Of a stretch of DNA of 64,000 bases, positions 37,620-49,399 are shown in pieces (position 1 is the stretch's first letter; each line of letters starts with the position of its first letter). Source of the DNA: Sphagnum magellanicum. Its lineage: Eukaryota > Streptophyta > Sphagnopsida > Sphagnales > Sphagnaceae. The stretch spans positions 26,122,501-26,186,500 of the forward strand of contig CM038908.1 of the NCBI GenBank assembly GCA_021904315.1. The letters run 5' to 3'. Made by a program: the position numbers and the translations under genes. The notes below the pieces were generated by a model. The model was not told the DNA's origin. It saw only the letters and a list, made by a program, of their open reading frames with translations, and made no database searches.

Positions 37620-38030
37620 AATCACACATTCTGTAAGGAGAAGATATTCAAGTAATGTAGGATTGAACTACATGATGAAAATCAAGTCTCAACCACCATG
37701 ATGCCAAATTTGACTGTGTCAAATTTGTGACCACATTACAAATGTTAAGTTTCAACTCTTAAACTAGACTCTTTCATGCACAACTTGGAATAATTTGTTG
37801 TTAGGTTAATTACCCCTATAATCTAGGGAGAGGGGCTTCAAGTAAGTTGAGATCTATGGCATCATATATTTTGAGAAACGACTTCAACACTACAACAGGG
37901 TTATTGGTCTCCATCAATTAGTTTACCCTAATCAAGAATCCAGGCAATTGTGAATTGAAGCTATTGAAGGTGATTGCAAGTCTAGTACCCATGTTGATTT
38001 GGAAATGGAAATTGCCCTTGGGGAAGATGT
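37620..38030 (-). pseudogene. GLP relic (3' half of exon 2 plus 3' flank)
   Basis: The minus strand retains FHFQINMGTRLAITFNS and NSQLPGFL, matching box 2 and following residues of the intact genes (HFQINVG, NSQSPGFL), then a stop. The rest down to the ancestral stop and ~170 bp of 3' flank are still alignable but degraded. Homology stops abruptly at gggaagatgt (38,021-38,030), so exon 1, the intron and box 1 are lost. It is the oldest-looking GLP copy in the window. Confidence 0.85.
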
Positions 38031-40805
38031 CACAAATACAAAAAGGGTGTCCATTCGACATTCACATTAGCAATTTAATAAAAGCTTGTCGAATAAGCTT
38101 CCAAGTGTCAAATCACAATTTGTTTGTTGGACATCACATGTTCAAATTGGCACAAACATGTCGAATAACTTCCAAATGTCAAATCCAGATATTATTTGCA
38201 TTTTTGACATGACAATGTTGATTGAATATATGAATAAAAATTCTTGTTGAGTGAACAAATTATTCATTCGATAGATGCATGTGCAATCAACACAAGCATT
38301 TTCATGATTATGACCAACGAACATTGAATGTGTATGTTCATTTGACATACACATCATGTGCCATTGGCATGGCAAAGTGGTAGAGGTGAATATGAAGATT
38401 TTACTATAATTTTATTTTAAATGTTAAAGCCTATCCCTATTCTAGAAACCCCCAACCATTGAAAACCTAAACCTTAAAACCCCAACCATTGAGACTCTTA
38501 AAACCCCAAACCTTGAACATCAAAACTTAAACTTAGAATTATTAAACCCTCCTTGAAAGCTTCCTTGAGTTAGGTCCCCAAGGGAATATAAATAGGAATA
38601 AGACCCCTCATTTTCTTCAATTTGTTTAACATTAGTCTTAGGCACGATCTTGCATTATAACCTTGTCATGTTGTTTTCATGTTCATGTTTGCATATGTTA
38701 TTATAATAAATATTCATTTACATGTTTGTCTTGCACATCTCATGTTCTTATTTAGTTTTTGTGTTTTAATCACGTAATCTTATTTTATTCCTTGTTTGAA
38801 AATTAGACTTAAACCTTTCCTTTAGGATTTGTTCTTGTGTTTTTTCATGTTTTCGATAATATGTGGGACTTAATATTGTGATTTTGGAAGTTAAATCCTT
38901 TGATTAAAAAGCCTTACAATGTTGGAATCTAATTTCATAACTTTTAAAATATGTCAAGATTCTTAAAATTCAACCTTCTCAATATTTGTCCACATAATGG
39001 GTGTAAAAGATGTTTGTATGTACATCAATTAAAAGTGATTGCTCATTGAATTTGTCACAATATCTTGAGAAACAAAAGTTGAAATACCAAAATCAACAAG
39101 GTTTTGAAAAATACGAAAAAAAAAGAAAAAGATGGTGGACACCATGCTTTGCTATTCCAATCAAAAACATTGGTCATTATGGTGATACACATTCCATAAC
39201 TTATGTTCTTTTGGTTCTATAGTTAGAGATGAATAAAGTTATGTAATATTTAAGGAAAAACTAAGCTCATTCAACAATTTTTGGCATGTTTCCTTCATTT
39301 TTTTGGAAAAAAACTTAACATTTATTACCTGCATCAAACTCAAATGAGATAAACTCAATGGTTGCACAATGAAGAGTTGAAGAAATGACATGGTTGGGAG
39401 GTGCATTACATTCAAAGATGCCTAGCTCCTATCATTATGAATGCATAGAGAATCAAACATGGCAAACTCCAAATTGATCTTTCTCTACCTATTTAGGGGT
39501 TACATGGTAATCATGTTTTACAAAAAGGAAGGTTGTGGCATAGAAGATGAATACCATGCTTGTATATGGGATTGGGGGTACCTTTTTTTTAACCCTTCCC
39601 ATCATTGTTGGAGTTATTAAAATTTTCTCTTTGAATCCATAAACCTTAATTCATAACTTTGTTTCAAAAAATTACGATTTAATCTTATATTTAGGAAGAA
39701 AAAAACAACCTTTAACCTTTGAAAACCATGAACTTTCAAATTTTTATCCTAAAACATTTAACCTTTAATTATTGATCTCAACCTTGGAACCAACTTGGTT
39801 GGTTATTGACAAAAATAATCAATCCAATTATCCAAACTTGAATTGTTAGTTATTGATTTTTTATAACTAATTAAATTGATAATGGAGGGTCTTGAATCTT
39901 TTAAATTTTAATAACCTACCTTGAAGTTTGCAATTTCAACTAAGTAAATTATCACTTTGGATTTATCTTTTTAAAATTTTTAATAGAAAAAATTAAAAAT
40001 TAAAAATTAAAAAATATATATATATATACTAGTGGGGTGAAATCACAATAACATGTAACATAACAAGTGTTATGCTTGCTTGGTTTTCTCATGTTTTAAA
40101 GTTGTAATTTAATGTTGAAAATGTAAGTTTTTTATATATAATTGTATTTTTAACATATCGTAAGAACATGTGAAATAACTTGAAATTAATCCAATGAATG
40201 AAAAATTAACAAAAGTCTTCATTAAACATTATAACACTTGCTTTTAAGCTTTCAAACCCAACATTTTTAGTTTTGACTTTGCTTCATAATGGTTATTTGA
40301 TAACTTTTTGTGACCAAATTTTTTTCTCATAAGCTTGGATATCCCACTCATTGCTATATTTGTGATGTCATGAATGATTTGCCATTCCAGAAGCAAAAGA
40401 GTGAAAAATAATACATTTGTTGCACATCCTTCATGTACAAGAATTTCCATGTTTTCTTACCATGCCTGAAATTCTCATCATCAAAGTTGAGCCCTCCATT
40501 AGCTTCAATCAAAGCTTCAACATCAACTCCCCCACCCCCATGGTCCTCCAATATTGGAGCTTCTTGTCCATGGTCATATTTGATCCATCACAGTCCCCAT
40601 TTGATGATTCACTCCCTTGTCCATGTTGGAACTCATCTAAATCACTTGTATCAACCATAAGTTGCACTTGGAATAAACTGCATTTGAGTTCATGTGCTTC
40701 ACAATTCCTTACTAGTCAACAAATAAATCCTTTGCAATCCACACATTAACAAAGCCTTTGACCATTTGACTGTTCATCATTGTCCGTGATTTTTTGGTTT
40801 TTTCT
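38031..40805. other. Non-coding stretch, no supportable gene
   Basis: From 38,040 to 38,380 words such as tgtcgaata, cacaaacatg and cattcgac repeat loosely. Elsewhere the DNA is AT-rich with A/T runs and a short TA repeat near 40,013-40,028. Open frames on both strands at 40,354-40,749 overlap one another and match no known family; a coding origin is possible but not shown. Confidence 0.4.
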
Positions 40806-40820
40806 ACACGTGTATAAATA
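40806..40820 (+). promoter_or_regulatory. Possible plus-strand promoter: G-box-like ACACGTGT next to TATAAATA
   Basis: ACACGTGT (40,806-40,813) runs directly into TATAAATA (40,813-40,820). It is followed by a CA/AAC-rich stretch resembling a plant leader (acaacaacccaac near 40,890). No convincing reading frame follows, so this may be a stranded or relic promoter. Confidence 0.25.
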
Positions 40821-41785
40821 CAATGTAATTCACTTTAGAAACTTTACAATCCAAAAACTGCATACATTCACAGAAGAACTATATATCAACAACAACCCAA
40901 CCCTAAAATCACTTGAACTCAAGAAGAAAGGAAAATAGAAATACTTTGTCTTGAAATTTATCTCATCTTACACAAATTAGCAAATAATTTCACTACTAGT
41001 TGTTTCAAGCCTTGTAGGGACCCCCTTGTATTTGTAAATCTCATGGGCAATGCCACTTTTTGATGGTGGGCAAACTAAAGAAACTTGTCCAACTTTTGAG
41101 ATTTTGAAGCTTTTGAAAAAGCTTGTTTTGGCTACTGATAATTATATATATGTTGCCAAGTAACTCGTAACCAATAACCCTAGCCCAATGGTTATGTTGC
41201 TACTATCTTAAATCATATGTGCCTTTGTTTTTTCAATTTTTGGTGCAATGTTTTTCGTTACAATGGTTTACTACTACAATAACTTTAGATGCACAAGGAA
41301 GAGTTTGAGTACAATAAGAAAAGCTATTGTAGCATTTCCTATGCCAAAAGCTATCCTTATGCATCTCCCAATGTAGGATTCAACACACTAGAAGAAATTA
41401 TTAAATCTATGACTCTATATATGACTGATTTTGTAGTCATACCGGACATTATATGACTAAAAGCCCTTAGTTGTGATGGATGAGTAGCAAAGGAAAAGTA
41501 GTCATTTAATGTTTGATGTGACATTTTTCATCCTATAATCATAAATGACAAGTCATAGAGGACAAACCATATATGATGTTAAAATGTCATATAATGAATG
41601 ACTAAAATATGATTGGTAGACACAAAGTATTTTATAGGTAAATAGGTAATAGGTTTAGGTAGGTCAAAAAAGGTAGGTAGGTAGTAGGTTAACTTATCTA
41701 ACTTGACTTACATAACCTATGTAACTACTTTAGTCTAATCTACTTACCTTAGCCCCTTCAGAATGCACATAGGTTATAAGTATTA

Positions 41786-41840
41786 GGAAATTGAACCTTT
41801 CACTTTCATAATGATAAACTAAGTCCTTACCAATGGACTA
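41786..41840 (-). repeat. tRNA-like module 2 (A and B box words)
   Basis: The minus strand reads TAGTCCATTGGTAAGGACT, then about 30 nt later AGGTTCAATTTCCT. These approximate RNA polymerase III A and B boxes (TRGYNNANNGG and GGTTCRANTCC) at tRNA-like spacing. The stem partners of a cloverleaf are poor, so this is a tRNA-derived sequence at most. Confidence 0.4.
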
Positions 41841-41979
41841 CAAGATCAAAAGGTGTTTAAATTTGGTCAAGTTTCTTATTTCACATATTTATTTCATATC
41901 ACTACAAGACTATGAGGCAGGTAGCAAGTGGTAGGATAATATGTAGGAAGTGGGTAGGTTATAGAAAATAAGAATTAAA

Positions 41980-42662
41980 AGGTAGGTAGGTAAGTAGGTA
42001 GGTTGATGAAATAAGTAGGTGGGTAAGTGGGTAGGTAAGTAAATGGATGAGTGGGTGGGTGGCTAGGTAGGTAGGTAAGTAAGTGGGTCATGTGTGGGTG
42101 GGTAGGTGGGGAGGTAGGAAGTAAGTAGGTAGGTAGGTAGGTAGGTAGGTGGTAAGTAGGTGGGTGGGTGGGTAAATAGGTGGGTAAGTGGGTGGGTGAG
42201 TGGGTAGTAGGTAGGTAGGTGGGTGGGTGAGTGGGTAGTAGGTAGGTAGGTGGGTGAGTTGGTGGGTATGTAAATGGGTAGTAGGTAGGTAGGTGGGTGA
42301 GTTGGTGGGTATGTAAATGGGTAGTAGGTAGGTAGGTGGGTGAGTTGGTGGATACATAAATGGGTAGTAGGTAGGTAGGTGGATGGGTCGGTGGGTAGAT
42401 TGGTGGGTGGGTTGGTGGGTACATAAATGGGTAATAGGTAGGTAGGTGGGTGGGTTGGTGGGTACATAAGTGGATAGTAAGTAGGTAAGTAGGTAAGTGG
42501 GTAGGTTGGTGGGTATGTAAGTGGATAGTAGGTAGGTAGGTAGTTAAATAGGTAAGTAGGTAAGTGATAGGTACCTAGTTTGGTGGGTAAACAAGTAGGT
42601 AGATTGCTAGATGGGTTGGTGGGTAAGTAAATAGGTAGGTACATAAGTAGGTGGGGGGTAGG
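41980..42662 (+). repeat. GGTA/GGTGGGTA micro-minisatellite
   Basis: About 680 bp of ggtaggtaggt and ggtgggt words with higher-order units (for example gtgagttggtgggtatgtaaatgggtag variants near 42,240-42,360). Opposite-strand open frames rich in Thr, Pro, Tyr and Leu are products of this repeat, not genes. Confidence 0.92.
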
Positions 42663-43251
42663 CGTAGGGTTGTCTATGTTCATATCAAATGATTTATAAT
42701 CATTTTTTAATCATTGTAATGACAATCGAACATCCACATCACTTTGTTATCAATCATGGATGCCATATGGGTGAAAATCTTTTAATGTGTATCACACAGG
42801 ACAAAAAGGGCTTAGTCTTTACTATAGTCCTTTTTTATCTTATATTTTAATCCCCATAAATAATGAATCAAAAGTTGTCAAAATTTTCAAAAGGGTTATA
42901 TGTTAGACCATTACAATTCTAAATTTCATCATAATCATGCATAAATGTTTCTTTACATGGTAAAAAAACACTAAGTAAAAAAGAATAAAAAGGGTGACAT
43001 TGTGATAAGATTTTGGTACACCTTAAAGAATTTGGACCCATATAGATGAAATAAAAGCGATGAAAACTAACATCCCCCATTTTGTTGCCACCTCATCATC
43101 TACTAGTCACATGGCCCATTAATGTATGACTATATTTTTTTACACATAAGATCCGAAATAATAGTTTATGACTATAGTCACACATATAATCATTTAAAAC
43201 TTGTAATCATAAATTTCTTGGTTGCAAAGGACAAAAGAAAATTTAGTGACA

Positions 43252-44719
43252 CTTACGTACCTTCACAATTTGAATGTGAAACTAAAATCATTCTGCAACT
43301 GCTTTATAAGACTGTTGAATGTGTTAATAATTTCAGAATATTATAAAGGAATTTTTTCAAATGTTGGAACCTAGGCATCAAAACTAAACTTGGTTCATAA
43401 AAGGCTTGAAAACACCAATTTACACTACAACACAATAATCTCATATTCAATGTAAAGTTGTTTAACTCATTAGGGGGAAAGGAAATAGACCTGAAAGAAC
43501 TTTGGAGTTTCAAGGAATCCAGAGCTCTTATAAAGATAGTGTGCCTACGAGATAGTTGGGATTATTTAACAACATGAAAACTAGTGAACTTTAAAAAGGA
43601 GGGACATGATAAGATGGGGGTAAAAATTCGGTCAATGAATTGGTCACAACAAAAGTAGTGGATCAAGAGTTTACAACCTTTACTTTGGGAATTGAAGGAG
43701 TTTCAATTGTAATGGAATCCATGTACTGCGAAAAGGCCATGAAATCTCTAGTTCGAACACCAAAGGAACAACATTTTGATATTCAAGAAATTGGCATCAT
43801 TGTTGCTGCTCCCTCTAGAATTATGTTAGTGAACTTGATCAAGGTGGTACTTTGTTGGATTTGCAAACCAAGGAAGTGGTGTTTGTTTTTATGGAACAAT
43901 GAAAAGCACATTACAAGGGGCCAAAAATGTTGTCACATTGTACTGTTTTCCAATGGTGTCCATGTTTGAACTTCAACCATCGTAACATTGGAACATATTT
44001 TTCCAAACTTTTTGCATAACATGGTAGATTTTAACACAAAGAATTCAACACAAATTTTTTTTAAAAAAAAACTTATATTGTGCAATTTCAACTTATATTT
44101 GTGACAAAAAATTGTGCATCACTATGTATTAAAAAATACAAATATACTCAAAAAATGATTGAAATGATTTTTAATTTTTATGAAATTTGTAATATTTATT
44201 AAACATTGTGATTCCATATGATTAAAATAAATTTGTGAACCATGTGAAGAGTTTGATAATTATCATATCACAAATGGATGTTTTTGGGGCAATGACAATA
44301 AGTATGTGATAAATTAACATTTTGACAAACTATCACTTTCAAATGGAAAATGACAAGATATGTGAGATGGATCAATTTTTAAAATTTCATTTCAAACATT
44401 TTTTGACTAATTAATTCAAACCCAATCTTTATGCAATCCAAAAACATAAACAAGTTGTATTGTATTATTTATACTATAAATATATTCATTATTTTTTGAA
44501 TTTAAGTTTAATTTTTTTTTCAAATAATATTACATACCATTAATTTTGTGAAAATCAAAATATTAAGCCCAAACACTAAAAATGAAATTTAAAATAAAAT
44601 ACAATACATTTTATAAAAATATAGTTTACATACATGTCATGAAAGTGCCCAAAGTGACCCTCTAAGTTTCAAATACATACATGTAGTGAAAGTGCTCAAA
44701 GTGATCTCTAAGTTTTGCA
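43252..44719. other. AT-rich non-coding stretch
   Basis: A 109-codon plus frame at 43,640-43,969 has ordinary amino-acid composition but no recognisable domain, and I cannot support a function. The remainder is AT-rich with a decayed duplicate near 44,640-44,715 (gtgaaagtgc, aaagtga, ctctaagttt occurring twice). Confidence 0.4.
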
Positions 44720-46330
44720 TACCTTCAGAGGCTAAACTTCAAGCTCTAGCAACAGGATATGCATGTGAGAATGAGTTCTCAAAAAGGCTTAAAATGCACA
44801 GTTGCAAATTCAGAGATACTTGAGGAGGGTGCATCTAATAATGCTGCAGCAGTGCAGTCGTATCACTGGTGAATCCAAACGTTCTCTTAGCACCACCAAA
44901 TACGAAGCAATCCCCACTTGAAACTCATACTCTGGATAATCATCACATTATTGTGGGTGGAGTCTGGAATTTGATTCCTTCACCCACTTCTCCGGTTGCA
45001 TCAAATTTGGTCACATTGAATAGTGAGGTTCTTGGAAGCTGGAGTTTTGACTTGGAGATATTAGATTTCAACAACAACAAAGCTCAATGGCACTCTGATT
45101 ATGAAGCTCTGATGTAGACTTTCCATTTACCAGTGATCTTGAATGAACTCAAAGCATCACCACACCTTGTGACTGTCCCCTCGTCTGATCACCACCCCGC
45201 AACCGGAGCCGACATTGCCAGCAGCATGAGCTTCTTGGCTTGCGGGGGGATCAACGTTCTCTAGTGGGCAGTTCGCTTGCGGGCTTCTCTCCCTGCCGGA
45301 TGCACGCTAGTTCTCCGCACTGCCATCACGCAACACTACGTCACTCGTCTCCAGCTTACAAGTTGCAAATCCTTCCCCCGGATGAAGTTGTTAAGCTCTT
45401 CGTTTCGGGCTGTGTTCCAGAACGTCCCCAAAGCGTGTTGGAGGATTCTCCTTTGCCGCGCAATAGTAGCAACAGATCAGCCTTTTCTGAACCTATGGCA
45501 ACTGCCACCACATCTCCAGTTCAGAACTAAGTTTGCAACAACCTCTAAGCTTATACCACTCAGCAAGCTCCTCCTCCTCCAAGCTCAAAGTTGCGATGAT
45601 GAGTTCCTCGTCTCAAAAGCGAAAAACTCGCAAGCTTAATGCAAGTGGTAGCAGAGGGAGATCAAGCAGAGGTGAAAACCCTAAACCCAAATCATAGACT
45701 TTCTTGATCTTTGTCTTGGCCAAGAATCAATTCATGCGCAGCAGCAGCTGCTTTCTAACACCTGGGATCTTCAGAAGCAGCAGAACACTGACCTAGAGAT
45801 GCAGCAAAAGTACCTGAAGATGTAGCAGGCACGGCAGGCTTCTGGAGGTTCGGACCATGTGATATACCGTTGCTCACCGTCCCAACAGCATGTCGGCATG
45901 GCAGGCTTCTGGAGGTTCAGATCATGTGATCGTTGCTCACCGTCCCAACAGCATGTCGGCATGGCAGGCTTCTGGAGGTTCAGACCATGTTATCGTTGCT
46001 CACCGTCCCAACAGCATGTCATCCGCAACTTGTTTGTTCGTCGCTAATTTTGGTGGCTATGAGTCTATGTTGCCAATATCATCAACAAAGACGTCGTAGC
46101 TCATTCCCTCCATGATCATTCTTCAAATTGTGCTAGAAGCTTTAGCTACAGATGATGCAAAAAACCTTGTAACCTTGTTCTCTGTCACTAGTCATAGACA
46201 GGGTAGCCGGAAATTGCTGCAATCTCGAACTTTGGTATAACTCAACTTTGCAATGATGAATGAGGAACTGGGTGGAATGAATCCCACTGGAGCATCCGAG
46301 TTCACTAACTTAGCTCATGTAGATTGATGT
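44720..46330 (+). pseudogene. GC-richer island of degenerate coding-like sequence, family unknown
   Basis: Base composition shifts up from ~45,100, and several plus-strand stretches read like protein with normal composition. Examples are 44,869-45,117, ending LDFNNNKAQWHSDYEALM, and 45,240-45,530, containing LQILPPDEVVKLFVSG. They sit in different frames separated by stops. I recognise no domain. A Ser/Lys/Arg-rich stretch near 45,600-45,690 and a Gln-rich stretch near 45,735-45,830 follow. It may be one decayed gene or retrocopy leading into the ASR-like exon downstream. Confidence 0.35.
45831..46020 (+). repeat. 63-bp tandem repeat, about 3 units
   Basis: The unit contains ggcaggcttctggaggttc, accatgtgat and gctcaccgtcccaacagcatg. 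Units 2 and 3 keep one reading frame (SAWQASGGSDHV); unit 1 carries a 4-base insertion. It lies inside the degenerate coding-like island. Confidence 0.85.
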
Positions 46331-46355
46331 GCGTCTTAGAACATCATATCCAGTT

Positions 46356-46674
46356 CAGGACATCATCATCACAACCACCATCATCATGACCAACAGTCAC
46401 TAGATACAGGATATAATATGGATACAGGAGCTGGCTTGGTTATAACCAGTCGCAGATGATGGCTTCACACTACGCAGTTCAACCACCATCGTATAATAAT
46501 AATGGTTACGGCTATGGAGCGGTTTCACCGTACTAAAGCAGCGGGTATGCCGCGATGTACCAAGAGGAGGAACGTATGCAGCAGTTGCATTACCTTCGGG
46601 CTGAGGAGCACAGACACACACAACATGAACACCGGGGGGTTGTGGGTGCTCTTGGTGCCGATGCTTTTGCTCTG
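46356..46674 (+). pseudogene. ABA/WDS (ASR)-like exon, degenerate
   Basis: A His-rich start (GHHHHNHHHHDQQ, 46,358 onward) is followed by a Tyr/Gly-rich stretch (PSYNNNGYGYGAVSPY). Then comes a charged, His-rich segment (EEHRHTQHEHRGVVGALGAD, then AFAL) resembling the start of the ABA/WDS domain of abscisic-acid stress-ripening proteins, which are small hydrophilic stress proteins or transcription cofactors. A good donor follows (CTG/GTTAGT at 46,675). A frameshift near 46,437 and a TAA at 46,534-46,536 break the frame, and no second exon with the rest of the domain was found. The assignment is motif-based and moderate. Confidence 0.45.
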
Positions 46675-46687
46675 GTTAGTTTTACGT

Positions 46688-46690
<3 letters not shown>

Positions 46691-46731
<41 letters not shown>
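46691..46731 (+). repeat. (CT)n microsatellite
   Basis: About 20 uninterrupted ct dinucleotides, just after the putative donor site of the ASR-like exon, so within what would be its intron. Confidence 0.95.
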
Positions 46732-46737
<6 letters not shown>

Positions 46738-46739
46738 TT

Positions 46740-48602
46740 TTTACATTCACAGGAGTCACTGAAGTTAGATAGCTAATTTTGTTCCAGATCAGAGCTGGGC
46801 ATGATCAGGGTGTGGGAAATTTTCTGGGTTGAGTCTTGTGCAGTATGCAAGATCATGGATAAACTTAGCTCAAAAGTTCTGCCAAAAACACGATTCTATG
46901 ATTTTGCATTCATATGAATCATTTATGATAAATGAAGACATTAATAAAGAAGGACTACATAGTTGAATAGGACATGTCATTTCTGTTAAAATGATTACAA
47001 ATGGCATATAAACAATATGTCCTATTTGATTATGTCGGCATGAATGTAGTCATAGATTCATGTTTTTGTTGTAGACATGAAGTTCATCCATCAACATTCC
47101 ATTTTTATTTATGATGAAAATTTTAAAATTTGTTGAAGAAGGTTTATACACCATGATTATGTCATACTAGCACATCAAATGGGCTAGCTAGAGTTATTCC
47201 ATTTCAAAACTTGGCCACAAATTTATAATTTTTGTTATAACATCATTCATGATTATTTGATAAACTTCACTTTGCACTTGTTCTTCCATTAAACTTAACT
47301 CTTGTTGTGGATTTTTTATTTTATTGACTTATTTTAATCAAGTAATTTTATTTCATTCTTTTGATTTGAAATGTTATGAAATTTTAGTTGGTTATCATGA
47401 ACTTGGATAACCCATATGACATCTGAGGTTGTCTAGTTGTCACATATTTAAAATATTAAATCTAAGATATTGTGTACATTTTTTGGTTGGTGGATTGGAT
47501 AACTTCTAATCATGTATTTTCAATAACCATCTTACAAGTAATGGTAGTCAATGAAGATATTTAATTTTTTGGGGTAACATATAAATGATTAAACCTACAA
47601 ATGTGATAGACAAATCAAACCTTTCAAAAAATTAACTCAAGATTTCTACAACCTACATGATTATGAGTATTTAATTTTAAAATTTTGACCTTTAAAAATC
47701 CTTGAAATAACTCATCCAACATTTATATTCACTCCAAGGTGAATACAAGTGATGGTATAGTACATAGGCCTTTGTTTGGTATCAACATAAGCATCAAAAA
47801 CTCCATCAAGCTAATATGACACAAGTTAATACCAACCTTGTAGTAATACTAATTTGGTAGGGATTTAGGGTAATACCAATTGTGTAATAATTTTATACCT
47901 ATTTCAATATTAGGTATATATATATTTGCTTTGTAACAACCATAAAAAGTTTTGGGCCCAACACAAAGACCATGGTGAATACTTTAACAAATATTTATAA
48001 ATAAAACTTTACAAATTTCACATTTCAATGGTTGTTGGTAAAAAAATATGACAATCTAAAACCAATAAAAAATCTTTCCACCTAAACTTACAATCTTGAC
48101 ATCATTATGTTACATTTCCAACCATTTGCTAATAATATATATTCACAATTATAAATACAAAACAACATTAAACATTACAACATAACAATAACATCTAAAT
48201 ATTAAAATCTTGTAGCCAGGGAAAATGCTTTAGATTAATCCAAGGTTATATAGTTATGTCAATTCAAAAATTCCATAACCTGGTATAAATCATATTTAAA
48301 AATATCCAAATATGATGATGCCACTTGCATTAGCTCTTACTCTCATTATATCTATGATTCACACATTGAAAAGAATTAAAGGAATAAATTAGAAAAGTTA
48401 TCATTCTTAAACATCTACAATGGTAGAGAATGTATTGTAATATTTAAAATAATATTACACAAGAAATAATTATAGTGATTTTTACAAATAAACTTGTTTT
48501 GGTCACGATTATTGGGGGTTTTATAATAACTTCCAATTTACACTTCAAAGGAAAAGTAACCTAGAAATGAAGGGTAAACTTATTACAAGACATTAGCTTA
48601 AT
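46740..48602. other. AT-rich non-coding stretch
   Basis: No second exon for the ASR-like segment and no other gene was recognised. Composition returns to AT-rich after ~46,900. Confidence 0.45.
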
Positions 48603-48800
48603 AAATGAGGTCCTAAACCAGTTTGTAAACCAGCTCCTAAATGAGGTTTTAAAAGAGGTCCTAAACGAGATCCTGAACCAGATTTTTAATCAGGTCCTGA
48701 ACCAGTCCATAGACAAGGTCTTCAAAACCAGATCCTAAACAAGTTCCTAAGCGAGGGCCTAAATCAGATGCTCAACGACGTCCTAAACGACGTCCTCTCC
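48603..48800 (+). repeat. Degenerate ~15-bp tandem repeat
   Basis: Variants of the word gaggtcctaaaccag recur about a dozen times (for example aggtcctaaacga, aggtcctgaaccag, cgacgtcctaaacgacgtcc). Copies have diverged considerably. Confidence 0.7.
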
Positions 48801-48826
48801 TCAGCATTATATGTGCACATGTTTGG

Positions 48827-49097
48827 TACTGCATGCAGTACAAAAGTACAGTGCAGTACATGTACTGCCTGCTTCCTATTGTTTCCCTGACAGCCCTATT
48901 GCCTGGACACATCTCGGTGCTGCCCATACGCATTTCGGGACAGCATGTACTGCCCATGAAGCGTGTCTGGATATCATCCATCCTTTTTTGAATGAAGGTG
49001 GATGATACCCAGACATTGATGATCTTTTTGAGAAAAAGATGGATAGGGCCAAGGGGCAGACAAAGAAAAAAAGAAGTAGGCAGTACTTTTGTACTAC
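48827..49097. other. Nested inverted-repeat (hairpin) region
   Basis: Outer arms at 48,835-48,849 and 49,083-49,097 match 14 of 15. Inner arms at 48,965-48,980 and 48,999-49,014 (GTCTGGATATCATCCA type) match 15 of 16. Partial complementarity lies between. Two perfect palindromes sit at the left edge: TACTGCATGCAGTA (48,827-48,840) and GCAGTACATGTACTGC (48,853-48,868). Transcribed RNA could fold into a long imperfect stem. It could be a foldback transposon or a small-RNA precursor; a protein-coding role is not supported. Confidence 0.55.
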
Positions 49098-49399
49098 ATA
49101 CGGTAACAATTATGGGCAGATACATAATGTCGGGCAGCTGGAAGAAACATGGAATGCAAGAGAGAGCGGAGCAGCGATGGTGGCCACTGCGACGTGCACG
49201 AGCTCCCTCTTCTATGGTCCACGCTTGCTTCCCCTCTCCGGCCGCTGCTCCTCTCCCAAGGTATGTAATCTGGGCAATTTTCTGAACAATGTCTTGTCTG
49301 GAGATTTCTGTTTCGAAGCTGATGCTCCTCACATTATGTTATCAGCACGCACGATGTCTGTGGCTTTGTAGCGTGGTCCTGGGCGGGGGCCAGTCACTG

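Larger units (their letters stand above)
41386..43248. mobile_element. CACTA-like non-autonomous element (1.86 kb)
   Basis: The left end is CACTAGAAGAAATTA and the right end is ...AAATTTAGTG, i.e. CACTA on the reverse strand. Both are flanked by the 3-bp direct repeat ACA (41,383-41,385 and 43,249-43,251), as expected for CACTA transposons. Copies of tatgact/agtcata cluster near both ends, as subterminal repeats do. Beyond CACTA itself the termini match poorly. There is no transposase; the interior holds a tRNA-like module and a large GGTA array. Confidence 0.55.

Noticed and set aside
41975-42683. Long Thr/Pro/Tyr-rich open frames on the minus strand (up to 206 codons)
   Set aside because: They are translations of the GGTA/GGTGGGTA repeat; all frames of such a repeat tend to be open.
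48772-49332. 186-codon minus-strand open frame
   Set aside because: It overlaps the nested inverted-repeat region, has overlapping open frames on both strands and no recognisable domain; openness is explained by higher GC and palindromic sequence.
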